Part shown: in pieces, positions 30,636 to 39,877 of the stretch
How the letters are laid out: each line of letters starts with the position of its first letter
How positions within the stretch are numbered: the stretch's first letter is position 1
The notes under the pieces: model-generated
Told to the model about the DNA's origin: nothing
Database searches by the model: none
The model's input: the letters and a program-made list of their open reading frames with translations, nothing else
NCBI GenBank assembly: GCA_947467385.1
Contig: CANIHJ010000007.1
Location: 1 to 41,237, forward strand
Length of the DNA: 41,237 nucleotides
Reading direction: 5' to 3'
Source of the DNA: Deltaproteobacteria bacterium
GTDB lineage: Bacteria > Bdellovibrionota_C > UBA2361 > OMII01
Made by a program: the position numbers and the translations under genes

Positions 30636-31661
30636 ATGTCGCAAGTGCTATCACAAGACGAAATCAACTCGCTCCTCCGAGGGCTCTCTGAGGGGGACAT
30701 CGAAGAGGACAGCGTTGCGCAGCAGGCACAGGCTGCGGCGAAAAAGTTCGACCTTGCGAGCCAGGAGCGCATTATCCGTGGCCGGATGCCGACGCTTGAG
30801 CTCGTGTATGACCGGTTCTCCCGCCAGTTTCGTACCTCCTTGGCGAAGTTTCTTGGGCGCACCTGCTTCATGAACGTCGGCGGCATTGAGATGGTGAAGT
30901 TTGGCTCCTTCATGAAGAAGCTGTCGCTGCCGTCCTCACTGCACATCATCAAGATGCCCCCCCTTCATGGCCAAGCGCTGATAGTCGTGTCGGCTCCCCT
31001 TGTCTTTGGCATCATTGACGGCCTATTCGGCGGGCGCGGACAGGGCCGCGTCAAGGTGGAGGGGCGCGAGTACACCCCGATCGAGACCCGCCTCATTTCA
31101 AGAGTCGTAAGCCTTGCCCTCGACAACCTTAAGGAGGCCTGGGCACCTGTCCACCCGATCGACTTTGAGTATGTGCGCTCAGAGGTCAACCCCTTTGCCG
31201 TGACGATCGCGCCGCCCTCGGACATCGTCGTCGCGGTGTCTTTAGAGATCGAGCTTGAGCAGGAATGCACCCAGCTCACGATCTGCATGCCTTACACCGC
31301 TCTTGAGCCGCTCAAGTCAAGGCTTTCGACGGGCTTCCAGAGCACGCGCCTCGAGGCGGATGCTGAGTCGGTCAAGCGCATACGCGAGAATATCCTCCAA
31401 AGCTTCTGCTCGGTCAGCGTCCAGCTCGCCCGCGGCAGCATGAAGGCGCGCGAATGGCTCTCGCTTGGGGTAGGGGACGTCATCACGCTCGACACCAACC
31501 CTGCGGAGGAAGCGCACGTTATGGTTGAGGGCGTGCCGAAGTTTTATGGTTTTGTCGGTAGTTGCCGCGGCAATCGCGCAGTCCGGATGACTCGCGAAAT
31601 TCCGAGGCAGGACTTGATTAACATTCGCAACAGAGAGGAGCTGATTCGCAATGGCAGATAA
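30636..31661 (+). CDS. fliM: Flagellar motor switch protein FliM
   Basis: A 341-aa C-ring protein that receives CheY-P and sets rotation direction. The N-terminal peptide [11 protein letters not shown] is the CheY-P-binding motif. The middle domain has the usual signatures ([20 protein letters not shown], and [10 protein letters not shown]). The C-terminal SpoA domain (about residues 250-325) joins FliN. The length is normal. It overlaps fliN by 11 bp. Confidence 0.97.
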   Translation: MSQVLSQDEINSLLRGLSEGDIEEDSVAQQAQAAAKKFDLASQERIIRGRMPTLELVYDRFSRQFRTSLAKFLGRTCFMNVGGIEMVKFGSFMKKLSLPSSLHIIKMPPLHGQALIVVSAPLVFGIIDGLFGGRGQGRVKVEGREYTPIETRLISRVVSLALDNLKEAWAPVHPIDFEYVRSEVNPFAVTIAPPSDIVVAVSLEIELEQECTQLTICMPYTALEPLKSRLSTGFQSTRLEADAESVKRIRENILQSFCSVSVQLARGSMKAREWLSLGVGDVITLDTNPAEEAHVMVEGVPKFYGFVGSCRGNRAVRMTREIPRQDLINIRNREELIRNGR

Positions 31662-32061
31662 CGAGACTGAGAAAGAAGCTGAGAAGGCGGTCGAGCAGGG
31701 GCTTGAGGATGTTGCCAAGGCTGCCACTGAGGTCGCAGACGCGGCGGCAGCTGCGGCTGCTGCGCCCATCAGCGCAAAGAAGGGCGCGGGAAGGACCCTC
31801 GACTTCATTCTCGACGTGGCTCTCCAGGTCACTGTTGAGGTGGGGAGATCCCGCATGACAATTCATGACCTCCTTCAGCTGGGCCAGGGCTCGGTGGTGG
31901 AGCTTGAGAAGCTTGCCGGGGAGCCGCTCGATATTTTCATCAACGGAAAGCCGGTCGCCCGGGGCGAGGCTGTCATCGTGAACGAGAAGTTCGGTGTTCG
32001 GCTGACCGACATTATCTCGCCGGAAGACCGAATTGAGACCCTTGAGCAGGCAGCGGGATAA
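31651..32061 (+). CDS. fliN: Flagellar motor switch protein FliN
   Basis: A 136-aa C-ring subunit. After an acidic and Ala-rich N-terminus ([12 protein letters not shown]-type linker, about residues 20-45) comes the SpoA domain: [61 protein letters not shown] and the TDIISP end. These are canonical FliN motifs. The ATG at 31651 lies inside the end of fliM with GAGAGGAG upstream. Confidence 0.97.
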   Translation: MADNETEKEAEKAVEQGLEDVAKAATEVADAAAAAAAAPISAKKGAGRTLDFILDVALQVTVEVGRSRMTIHDLLQLGQGSVVELEKLAGEPLDIFINGKPVARGEAVIVNEKFGVRLTDIISPEDRIETLEQAAG

Positions 32062-32066
32062 GCATC

Positions 32067-32498
32067 ATGAGACAGGTTTGGTTTCTCGGCGTAGCGGCAC
32101 TTTTCTGCATCTCCTCTGCTTCGTTCCTGTGCGCCGGGACCGCCCTCGCAGAGCCTCTTGCGGTTGGGGTTCCTGAGCCCTTCAGCGTGACCGGCTCGCT
32201 CATTCGTATGCTCGGCGGGCTTTTCCTGTGTGTCGGAGTTTTCGGCGGGGCCATTCATGTCTACAAGCGCTATGTGCTTAAGTCTTCCGTGGGGATGCGG
32301 AGGCGCTTGATGGTGCTTGAGCGGGTAGCGGTTAGCCAGAAGGGGTCGATTCTCCTCGTCTCGCTGGACGGCAAGGAATTCGTGGTTGCTACGGGCGCTG
32401 ACAAGCCCCGCATCGTCTCGCCGACCCGCGAGGAGCCGGCGTATTTCGGCGACTCGCTCGACGAGGCTTGTGGTGCGCAGGAGACCTTCAATGCGTAG
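32067..32498 (+). CDS. fliO: Flagellar biosynthesis protein FliO
   Basis: A 143-aa protein with a signal-peptide-like start (cut probable after TALA, about residue 28), a second membrane helix (MLGGLFLCVGVFGGAIHVY, about residues 50-70) and a basic RMRRRL-type stretch. It ends with the FliO pattern LERVAVSQKGSILLVSLDG KEFVVAT. FliO helps assemble the FliP ring of the export gate. Position between fliN and fliP confirms the call. It overlaps fliP by 8 bp. Confidence 0.9.
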   Translation: MRQVWFLGVAALFCISSASFLCAGTALAEPLAVGVPEPFSVTGSLIRMLGGLFLCVGVFGGAIHVYKRYVLKSSVGMRRRLMVLERVAVSQKGSILLVSLDGKEFVVATGADKPRIVSPTREEPAYFGDSLDEACGAQETFNA

Positions 32499-33267
32499 CT
32501 TGACGTTAAGGCATGGTGCTGGAATAGCGGTCGCAGTAATGGCTCTTCTGTGGGTCGGCGATGCTGCTGCGCAGCAGTCCAGCCTGCCCGACCTCTCCAT
32601 CTCGGTGGGCGGCAACGAGGTTGCAGGTGGCGGGTCGATAGCGAGCAGTCTCAAGATCATGCTGCTCCTGACGGTGCTTTCGTTCGCGCCGGCCATGATT
32701 CTTTGCATGACGTGCTTTACGCGAATCGCGGTGGTGCTCGGCATGACAAGAACGGCGATCGGCACGCAGTCGCTGCCGCCGAACATGGTCATCACGGGCC
32801 TCGCGCTCTTTTTGACGATCGCTATTATGGGTCCCGTCTTTGAGAAGAGCTACGACCAGGGCATTAAGCCATACATGGAGGGGCAGATGGGCCAGGAGGA
32901 GGCCCTCACAAAGACGGTGGCCCCAATAAAGGACTTCCTCGTCCGCCATGCGCGCGAGAAGGATTTGGCGCTCTTCGTCCAAATCACGCGGTCGGAGCTT
33001 CCAAAGGATCCGGCGGACGTGGCGTTTTTTGTTGCGGTGCCAGCTTTTATTCTGAGTGAGCTTAATACTGCTTTTCAGATCGGGTTCCTGATCGCATTGC
33101 CATTCCTTGTGCTGGACATGGTTGTGTCGTCGGTGCTGACCTCGATGAGCATGATCACGCTCCCTCCGGTCGTGATCTCGCTGCCGCTGAAGCTCATGCT
33201 GTTCGTGATAGTCGACGGCTGGCACCTCATTATCAGCTCGCTCGTAAAGACCTATAACGTGACGTGA
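32491..33267 (+). CDS. fliP: Flagellar export gate protein FliP
   Basis: A 258-aa polytopic protein forming the FliP5-FliQ4-FliR1 export channel. A cleavable signal peptide (to about residue 24) precedes four membrane helices. The family regions are LLLTVLSFAPAMILCMTCFT with RIAVVLGMTRTAIGTQSLPP, PAFILSELNTAFQIGFLIAL and ISLPLKLMLFVIVDGWHLI. The ATG at 32491 begins the signal peptide; longer readings upstream overlap fliO and have no support. Confidence 0.97.
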   Translation: MRSLTLRHGAGIAVAVMALLWVGDAAAQQSSLPDLSISVGGNEVAGGGSIASSLKIMLLLTVLSFAPAMILCMTCFTRIAVVLGMTRTAIGTQSLPPNMVITGLALFLTIAIMGPVFEKSYDQGIKPYMEGQMGQEEALTKTVAPIKDFLVRHAREKDLALFVQITRSELPKDPADVAFFVAVPAFILSELNTAFQIGFLIALPFLVLDMVVSSVLTSMSMITLPPVVISLPLKLMLFVIVDGWHLIISSLVKTYNVT

Positions 33268-33271
33268 CGCC

Positions 33272-33544
33272 ATGAATGTTGACGACTACCTCAGGCTTGG
33301 GCAGATAGCGATTGAGACCGCGCTCTACACCTCCGCCCCGATCCTTGTTTTTGGGCTCATCGCAGGCTTTCTCGTCAGCGTCTTCCAGGCGGCGACCCAG
33401 ATCAACGATCCGGCGCTGGCGTTTATCCCCAAGATCGGCGCTGCGATCGCTGGCATGCTGCTCTTTGGGCACTTCATGATCAACCGCATCGCGGGCTTTA
33501 CGATCTACGTCATTAGCCAAATCGGCAACATCGCCCCGCAGTAG
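33272..33544 (+). CDS. fliQ: Flagellar export gate protein FliQ
   Basis: A 90-aa protein with two membrane helices. FliQ marks are LVSVFQAATQINDPALAFIP KIGAAIAGMLLFG and the early APILVFGLIAGF helix. The size is exactly that of the family. It follows fliP by 4 bp and precedes fliR by 8 bp. Confidence 0.96.
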   Translation: MNVDDYLRLGQIAIETALYTSAPILVFGLIAGFLVSVFQAATQINDPALAFIPKIGAAIAGMLLFGHFMINRIAGFTIYVISQIGNIAPQ

Positions 33545-33552
33545 GAGCCGGC

Positions 33553-34344
33553 ATGGGGACGCCCGAATTCTTCCAGATTCCGCAGCTTATCCTCGAACGC
33601 ATGGATATGGCGTGGACATTTATGCTGCTCCTGACCCGCTACGGCATCTTCATGATGCTCGCTCCCGGGCTTGGCGGTGGCATTATGGGGCTCGTCGTGC
33701 GCTATCCGGCCGCGGTTGTCCTGGCGCTCGTGAGCGTCAATCCGGCAGAGGTTGCGGCGCTGCCGCCAGACATGGGCCTGATGGCGGGCCAGCTTACGTC
33801 CGAAGTTCTTCTGGGCTCTATCGTGGCACTCATACCGGTCACGATCGTTGCTGGGGCCCAAACTGCTGGCCACCTTGCCAGCAGCACCATGGGCCTGAAC
33901 GGGGCGCAGCTCATAGATCCATCGACGCAGGCGGTGCTGCCTGATTTGGCGCGGATCTACTCTGATTTTGCCATCGTTGCGTTCCTGCTTCTCGGAGGGC
34001 ATTACGTGGCGATTGCGGAACTGGCTGGGCTTGACGAGGCCATTAAGCCTGGAACCTTCCTGCTCACTGAGGCAGGCCTCGACACTATCATTTCCCAGAC
34101 GGCCCGCATTTTTCAGATCGGCTGCCTGATCGCCGCACCGGTGATCGTGGCGCTGCTTCTTACGAACTTCGTCATGGGCATCATCTCCAAGGCGGTTCCG
34201 ACGATTAACATCTTTATAATCAGCTTCCCCCTCACGATCGGCATCGGCCTTTTCATCTCTATCCTTGCGCTGCCCGAGGCCGCGCACTACCTCGGCCGGG
34301 AGTTCAATCGGCTAGGGGATGTGCTGCACATGGCGCTGCGCTAG
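33553..34344 (+). CDS. fliR: Flagellar export gate protein FliR
   Basis: A 263-aa polytopic protein that completes the export channel. Typical segments are RYGIFMMLAPGLGG, a conserved GxxAG-type QTAGHLASSTMGL, and LLGGHYVAIAEL; later LLTNFVMGIISKAVPTINIF is the FliR/SctT signature. Six or so hydrophobic helices are present. It is followed by a 155-bp gap before flhB that holds a perfect TTGACA (34349-34354) but no good -10 and a small GGCCC/GGGCC hairpin, so an internal promoter is not shown. Confidence 0.96.
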   Translation: MGTPEFFQIPQLILERMDMAWTFMLLLTRYGIFMMLAPGLGGGIMGLVVRYPAAVVLALVSVNPAEVAALPPDMGLMAGQLTSEVLLGSIVALIPVTIVAGAQTAGHLASSTMGLNGAQLIDPSTQAVLPDLARIYSDFAIVAFLLLGGHYVAIAELAGLDEAIKPGTFLLTEAGLDTIISQTARIFQIGCLIAAPVIVALLLTNFVMGIISKAVPTINIFIISFPLTIGIGLFISILALPEAAHYLGREFNRLGDVLHMALR

Positions 34345-34499
34345 CTTTTTGACACAAATGCAGCCGTAACCCCCTTACAGTACGCGCGTTTATGCGGGCA
34401 TGCTCTTTGCTCCCAAGCCCTTGATTCCACAGGTGTGCCAAGGCCCTGACCAACGGGCCGGGCAGGCGCGCCTCACGAAACGGACGAAGAAAAGGGCTC

Positions 34500-35591
34500 A
34501 TGGCCAAGGACAGCTTACCCGAGCAACGCACCGAATTGCCGACAGAGCGGCGCATCACCGAACTGCGGCGCACGGGAGCGGTCTTCCATTCGATCGACCT
34601 GGAGCAGCTGGCCGTACTCGTGGCTGGATTCGTTATCGTGAGCATGATGTGGAGCGTGCTCTACAGGGACATGAAAAGCGTCCTCATCCGCTCACTGCTC
34701 ATGATCGGCGAGCGCCCGTCCATGTCGACCGAGGACCTCGTCGCCGGGTTCCTTAAGCTTGTGCTCCTACTTGGTCCAGACCTCCTCATTGTGACGGGCG
34801 GAGTTGCTGCGGTGGCTATGCTCACGGTGATGCTGCAGACCGGCTGGAACCGGCGCGAGAAGTGGCTCGACTTCCGGTGGGACCTTATGAATCCGCTCAA
34901 GGGCCTTCAGCGTATCTTTTCGGTGATCGGGCTCACAAACCTCTTCAAGGCGGTCGTGAAATTGGCCCTTGTACTTCCGATCGGGTACTGGGCCCTCCAG
35001 GGCTTTGCCCCACAGATGGTGCGGCTCATTCACATGTCCATACCGGATATCCTGAACCTCACGGGGGAGGCGATTGGGAGCGTGTTCTGGAAGATCATGT
35101 ATGTCCTTGGCGCCTTGACCATGATCGACATGGCCTGGGGCAAGTACCAGTGGCTTCGGCAGAACAAGATGACCAAGGAGGAGGTCAAGGACGAGCGCAA
35201 GGCGGTGGAAGGAGACGAGACGATGCGCCGAAAGATGATCGCAAAGGGAATGTCGCGCATCGTTCAGAAGCTCAAGACGTCCGTGCCCAAGGCTGACGTC
35301 ATCATCACGAATCCGACGCACTATGCCGTGGCTATCAAGTATGACCGCAAGAATTTTGCGGCGCCTATCGTGGTCGCCAAGGGAACTGACTTCATCGCCC
35401 TGCGCATCCGCGAGATCGGAAAAGAGCACAATATTCCGATTCTTGAGCGCAAGGCGCTTGCAAGAGCGCTGTACGGCTCCACTGAAGTTGGCAGCGAGAT
35501 TCCTCGCGAGCTCTTCCGCGCGGTGGCGGAGGTTCTCGCATTCGTTTTCAGGCAGAAGCAGAAGCGCGGCGGTGCGCAGGCTCAGGTATAG
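34500..35591 (+). CDS. flhB: Flagellar export switch protein FlhB
   Basis: A 363-aa protein with four N-terminal membrane helices and a cytoplasmic domain. It contains the autocleavage motif NPTH (Asn271-Pro272) in ITNPTHYAVAIKY, which controls the switch from rod/hook to filament substrates. The linker MTKEEVKDERKAVEGD is canonical. A short basic tail (RQKQKRGGAQAQV) follows. It restarts the cluster after the 155-bp gap and lies 12 bp before flhA. Confidence 0.97.
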   Translation: MAKDSLPEQRTELPTERRITELRRTGAVFHSIDLEQLAVLVAGFVIVSMMWSVLYRDMKSVLIRSLLMIGERPSMSTEDLVAGFLKLVLLLGPDLLIVTGGVAAVAMLTVMLQTGWNRREKWLDFRWDLMNPLKGLQRIFSVIGLTNLFKAVVKLALVLPIGYWALQGFAPQMVRLIHMSIPDILNLTGEAIGSVFWKIMYVLGALTMIDMAWGKYQWLRQNKMTKEEVKDERKAVEGDETMRRKMIAKGMSRIVQKLKTSVPKADVIITNPTHYAVAIKYDRKNFAAPIVVAKGTDFIALRIREIGKEHNIPILERKALARALYGSTEVGSEIPRELFRAVAEVLAFVFRQKQKRGGAQAQV

Positions 35592-35603
35592 GGTTGGTAG
35601 GTT

Positions 35604-37697
35604 ATGGCAACGGCTGCATCGGCAACTGGCGGACTTAGAAAAAACAGCGTGAGCAACCTCTTCATCCCGATCGCGCTCGTCGGCATCCTGGCCATTCTTA
35701 TCTTCCCGCTGCCAACCCCGGTCCTTGACGTGTGCATCGCGATAAATATCACCATCTCCCTGATGGTCCTCTTCACATCGCTCTACATCGACAGACCTCT
35801 CATGTTCTCGTCATTCCCAGCGGTCCTTCTTGTGACGACGCTCTTCCGGCTCTCCATGAACGTGGCGTCGACCCGCCTCATCCTCATGAACGGCAATTCG
35901 GGCATGGATGCCGCGGGCCACGTTATTGAGGCGTTTGGCCAGTTCGTGGTCGGCGGAAACTACATCATCGGAATAGTGATGTTTATCTGTATTAACCTCG
36001 TCAACCTGAAAGTCCTCACGAAAGGATCCTCTCGTATCGCTGAAGTCGCTGCGCGCTTTACGTTGGACGCCATGCCGGGTAAGCAAATGGCGATCGACTC
36101 TGACCTGAACATCGGACTCATCACCGATAAGGAGGCCCGGGTGCGACGCAAGGAGCTCTCGCAAGAGGCTGAGTTTTACGGAGCTATGGACGGAGCCGCG
36201 AAATTCGTGGCAGGGGACGCCGTTGCGGCCCTCTTCCTGGTCGGTATCAATATCGTCGGCGGGCTTCTTATCGGCATCATCCAGCACGATATGAACTGGA
36301 AGGACGCCGCCCAAACGTACACCATCCTGACCATCGGTGAGGGCCTCGTTGCGCAGCTGCCGTCGATCATCATCTCTGCCGCATCGGGCTTGATCGTGGC
36401 GCGCGCGGCATCGGGGGATGACCTCGGAAGCGAAGTTCTGTCGCAGCTTGGCCAAAGCGCACGGCCCCTTTTCCTAACCTCGGTGGTCGCCCTAGCAATG
36501 GCGGTTCTCCCCGGCTTGCCGTTCTTGCCCTTCATGCTCCTAAGCGGCGGCGCTGCCGCACTCGGCATCGTCAAAAGGCGTGCGGCAGAGGAGCTTAAGG
36601 TTAAGAAAGACGCTGAGGAGAGGCTCAAGGCAACCGACCCCGCGGCACCCAAGCCAGGCAGCACCGAGGAGGTAACTGGGCTACTCGCTGTGGACACGCT
36701 TGAGCTTGAGGTTGGATACGAGCTTGTTCAGATCGTGGAAGCTGGCGACCTCGTCGAGCGCATCCGCTCGATTCGGCGGCAGTTTGCCCTCGACTACGGC
36801 TTCATCGTTCCACCCATCCACATCCGCGACAATGTGCGGATCAAGTCCAACGAGTATCGCTTCATGCTCAAGGGCACGACGATTGGCTCTGGCACCCTGA
36901 AGCCGCACTACCTTCTTGCGATGGACCCGGGCAACGTCACGACGCCTGTGCAGGGCCTGCCCACCAAGGAGCCGGCATTTGGGCTCGATGCGCTCTGGAT
37001 TCCCGATGTAGAGAAGGAGCGGGCACAGTTCTCGGGCTACACGGTCGTCGACCTCTCAACGGTTGTCACGACCCACATCACCGAGCTTACCCGCAGCCAC
37101 ATGCATGAGCTTTTGGGCCGCCAAGAGGTCCAGCACCTGATCGACAATCTCCAGAAGCAGGCCCCGAAGGTTGTTGAGGAGCTTATACCGAATGTGCTGA
37201 CAATCGGCGGGACGCAGCAGGTGCTTGGGCATCTCCTGCGCGAGCAGGTCAGCATCCGCGACCTCAAGACGATTCTCGAGACGCTTGCAGACTGGGCACC
37301 GAACGTGAAGAGCCCGGAGAAGCTGGCCGAATTCGTGCGGCGCAAGTTCGCCCGCACCATTACGGCTAAATTTACGACGCCTGACGGGGTGCTACCGCTT
37401 GTGAGCATGACCCCGACCCTTGAGAGGTCGTTGAGCGACGCCCTTCAGCAGACGGATGAAGGCTCGTTCCTCGCGCTGGAGCCGGGAGTCGCACAGGTCA
37501 TCATCAATAGGCTCGCAAAGGCCGCCGAAAAGTTCGGCGAGATAGGGCAGACCCCCGTGCTCTTGGCGCCGGGCCACCTGCGTCCAGCAGTGTTCAATTT
37601 CGTTGACCGGTTCGCCCCAGGATACGCCGTGATCAGCCATCATGAGATCGCTGCAAGCACGCGCGTTCAGTCGCTGGGGGTTATCGGCGCGGACTAA
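35604..37697 (+). CDS. flhA: Flagellar export gate protein FlhA
   Basis: A 697-aa protein with about eight N-terminal membrane helices and a large cytoplasmic ring-forming domain that docks export chaperones. The FHIPEP family signature appears as FRLSMNVASTRLIL, then the loop GKQMAIDSDLNIGLI with EARVRRKELSQEAEFYGAMD GAAKFV. The cytoplasmic part begins after about residue 330 and ends normally. The length is typical. Confidence 0.98.
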   Translation: MATAASATGGLRKNSVSNLFIPIALVGILAILIFPLPTPVLDVCIAINITISLMVLFTSLYIDRPLMFSSFPAVLLVTTLFRLSMNVASTRLILMNGNSGMDAAGHVIEAFGQFVVGGNYIIGIVMFICINLVNLKVLTKGSSRIAEVAARFTLDAMPGKQMAIDSDLNIGLITDKEARVRRKELSQEAEFYGAMDGAAKFVAGDAVAALFLVGINIVGGLLIGIIQHDMNWKDAAQTYTILTIGEGLVAQLPSIIISAASGLIVARAASGDDLGSEVLSQLGQSARPLFLTSVVALAMAVLPGLPFLPFMLLSGGAAALGIVKRRAAEELKVKKDAEERLKATDPAAPKPGSTEEVTGLLAVDTLELEVGYELVQIVEAGDLVERIRSIRRQFALDYGFIVPPIHIRDNVRIKSNEYRFMLKGTTIGSGTLKPHYLLAMDPGNVTTPVQGLPTKEPAFGLDALWIPDVEKERAQFSGYTVVDLSTVVTTHITELTRSHMHELLGRQEVQHLIDNLQKQAPKVVEELIPNVLTIGGTQQVLGHLLREQVSIRDLKTILETLADWAPNVKSPEKLAEFVRRKFARTITAKFTTPDGVLPLVSMTPTLERSLSDALQQTDEGSFLALEPGVAQVIINRLAKAAEKFGEIGQTPVLLAPGHLRPAVFNFVDRFAPGYAVISHHEIAASTRVQSLGVIGAD

Positions 37698-37709
37698 CAG
37701 GGAGATGCC

Positions 37710-38675
37710 ATGAGAACGAAGACGTTTCGCGGAGAGTCGGTTCAGGCGGTCATTCAGCAGGTGCGTGACGAGCTTGGCGGCCACGGCATCATCCTCAACA
37801 CGCTCAGGAAGGAGGAGAGTGTCATCGAGATAGAGGTCGAGCTTGTGTCGCTTGATGGGCAAGGCAGCGAAAATGGCGATGAGCTAGCCTCTCTCGACGA
37901 GAGCGCGGAGATGGCTCGCGAAACGGACGCGCCGTCTGCACTCATCCTCAACCGCCTGAGCCGGGACGTGCAGCTCATTTGCCGCCGCTACCTTGCCGGA
38001 GAGGGGCACGAGGCCGAGCTGCTCGCGCGGGGCCTCGGAGAGGCGCTCTCCTTCGACACAGCCCTGCCGCCTAAAGCGCGCGCGGTTGCCCTGATTGGGC
38101 CAAGCGGGGCCGGAAAGACGACGACGATTGCAAAGCTCATCGCGCACGTGCAGGCGGTGTTCGACACATCGGTCGGCATTATTATAACTGATCCAGTGAG
38201 GTCTTCGCATGAGATGAGCCTTGAGACCTATGCGCAGATCGTGGGCGTGCCCTCGGTGACGGTGGACTGTGGCCTCGATGTGCGGCAGCAGATTCCGGAA
38301 GCCATCGCGCGGCTGCGCGACTGTGAGCTGATCTTCATCGACACGCCGGGAGTTGGCGCGCGCGAAGAGAACCGGCTGCGGTATATTGAGCTGCTTCTCG
38401 ATGGATGCCACGACCTTGAGGCGATGTGGGTTATGCCAGCCTCGCACGGCGAGCGTGAGCTGAGCGCGCTTACGAGCGCGTACCGGCGGTTTGACTGTTC
38501 TCGAATTATCCTGACCAAGGTTGACCAGGCTGGATACCTCGGGCCAGCAATCAATGAGATCCACCGCTCAGGCTTGCCGCTTGGTTTCGTGACCGGGGGC
38601 GGCCGAGTGTCGGATGAGATAGAGCCTGCGTCAGCCCGCCGTTTGGCCTGGCTGCTGCTTCGGCAAATGCATTAA
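37710..38675 (+). CDS. flhF: Flagellar GTPase FlhF, divergent G motifs
   Basis: A 321-aa SRP-type GTPase that places the flagellum. After a short B domain (RTKTFRGESVQAVIQQVRDE LGG) and an N domain comes the G domain with P-loop GPSGAGKTTT (Gly130-Lys136). The usual DTYR-IGA motif reads TDPVRSSHEMSLETYAQIVG, the DTAGRS motif reads DTPGVG, and the TKLDE motif reads TKVDQ. The fold and position in the cluster leave little doubt, but GTP hydrolysis may be altered. It lies 12 bp after flhA; a 73-bp gap precedes flhG. Confidence 0.92.
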   Translation: MRTKTFRGESVQAVIQQVRDELGGHGIILNTLRKEESVIEIEVELVSLDGQGSENGDELASLDESAEMARETDAPSALILNRLSRDVQLICRRYLAGEGHEAELLARGLGEALSFDTALPPKARAVALIGPSGAGKTTTIAKLIAHVQAVFDTSVGIIITDPVRSSHEMSLETYAQIVGVPSVTVDCGLDVRQQIPEAIARLRDCELIFIDTPGVGAREENRLRYIELLLDGCHDLEAMWVMPASHGERELSALTSAYRRFDCSRIILTKVDQAGYLGPAINEIHRSGLPLGFVTGGGRVSDEIEPASARRLAWLLLRQMH

Positions 38676-38748
38676 GTGCCTGAAACGACGTTGTGTTGTT
38701 GAGTGAGCGTAGGAACGCAAAAGATAAGAGAGCCAGAACCGGAGGAAC

Positions 38749-39660
38749 ATGAATCAAAACAGGGAACGTATGGGCGAAGAGCGCCCAGAGAGTAGGAGAA
38801 ACAGTTCAGTGAGCAACCCGCGAACAAGCCAAGAAGTTACCCGCGTCCTAAGCTTCACCAGCGGCAAGGGCGGTGTCGGCAAGACGCACTCCGTAACCAA
38901 CGTGGCGATTGCACTCACAAATCTGGGCCAATCCGTTCTCGTGCTGGATGCTGATCTGGGGCTCGCCAACGTTGACGTCCTGATGGGCCTCCAGCCCAAA
39001 GGCACCCTGAACGATGTGCTCAAGGGAAATGCTCCGTTGGACGACATTCTTCTCAATGGCCCCGGGGGGATCACAATCATTCCGGCTGCCAGCGGGGTTG
39101 AAGAGCTGCAGGCGCTGCGCCCCGACGAAAAGATGTTCCTGCTTGAGGAGATTGAGAGGGTCGCACACCGGTTCGACTACCTCCTGATCGACACGCCGGC
39201 GGGCATCGGATCTGATGTCATGTATTTCAACAGCGCTGCCGCCGAGGTCGTGTGCATTATTAACGGCGAGCCAACATCCCTGACGGATACCTACGCGCTC
39301 ATCAAGGTCCTGAGCACGACGTATGGGGAGAAGCGATTTTCGGTAGTGGTGAACAATGTGGGCTCTGAGAGAGAGGCAACCACTGCGTTCGCGAAGTTGT
39401 CCCGCGCAGTAGACAGATTTTTGCAGGTAGACGTTCGGTATCTCGGCTGGGTTCCGGCAGACGAAACGGTTCGCGAGTGCATTATGCAGCAGAAGCCGGT
39501 CTCGTTGGAGTTTCCATCAAGCCCTTCGGCGCGCGCGCTGGCAGCAGTGGCCCGCCGGATAGACGACGAGACGCCACAGCGCAAAGTGAAGGGTGGCATG
39601 CAGTTCTTTTTTCGCCAGTTGCTTGAGATGAACTCATATGGCGAAGAAGCAAACTGCTAA
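38749..39660 (+). CDS. flhG: Flagellar number regulator FlhG (MinD-like ATPase)
   Basis: A 303-aa MinD-family ATPase that limits flagellar number and acts on FlhF. The deviant Walker A is SGKGGVGKTHSVTN (Lys40, Lys45). It then has VLDADLGLANVDVLMGLQPK, the switch region LIDTPAGIGSDV and a C-terminal amphipathic segment (about residues 280-298) for membrane contact. The first 30 residues are charged and lack an obvious DQAxxLR-type FlhF-activating motif. CGGAGG lies just before the ATG. It overlaps the next gene by 23 bp. Confidence 0.93.
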   Translation: MNQNRERMGEERPESRRNSSVSNPRTSQEVTRVLSFTSGKGGVGKTHSVTNVAIALTNLGQSVLVLDADLGLANVDVLMGLQPKGTLNDVLKGNAPLDDILLNGPGGITIIPAASGVEELQALRPDEKMFLLEEIERVAHRFDYLLIDTPAGIGSDVMYFNSAAAEVVCIINGEPTSLTDTYALIKVLSTTYGEKRFSVVVNNVGSEREATTAFAKLSRAVDRFLQVDVRYLGWVPADETVRECIMQQKPVSLEFPSSPSARALAAVARRIDDETPQRKVKGGMQFFFRQLLEMNSYGEEANC

Positions 39661-39877
39661 GAGGGCGAGGGCCATTGCGGGACTCGGTTTTGTAAAGACC
39701 CTCAGCTGCCTGACCATCCTGACTGCGTGCATGCTGCTCATCATCGGCGGTGTCGATGAGGGGGTAAGGACGAGCAAGATAATTTACACCTGCCTGGCTG
39801 TGTCGGCGGGAATTGGTTTCGCTTTCTGGGCAGTGATACGGGCGGTTGGAAGCTATGAGGAGATAGACGGTGGTTAA
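39638..39877 (+). CDS. Small two-helix membrane protein between flhG and fliA
   Basis: A 79-aa protein with a basic start (AKKQTAKRARA) and two membrane helices (about residues 20-38 and 48-68). It overlaps flhG by 23 bp and fliA by 8 bp, so it is translated in step with both. I do not recognise the family. Its place suggests a role in flagellar regulation, perhaps as a membrane partner of FlhG or FliA, but that is inference. Confidence 0.75.
   Translation: MAKKQTAKRARAIAGLGFVKTLSCLTILTACMLLIIGGVDEGVRTSKIIYTCLAVSAGIGFAFWAVIRAVGSYEEIDGG

Noticed and set aside
33505-34287. Minus-strand open frame of 260 codons
   Set aside because: Fully antisense to fliR, with Arg/His/Asp-rich content typical of a shadow of membrane codons.
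34349-34380. Internal promoter before flhB from a perfect TTGACA
   Set aside because: At a 17-bp spacing the -10 would be CCCTTA; the only better match (TACAGT) needs a 21-bp spacer.
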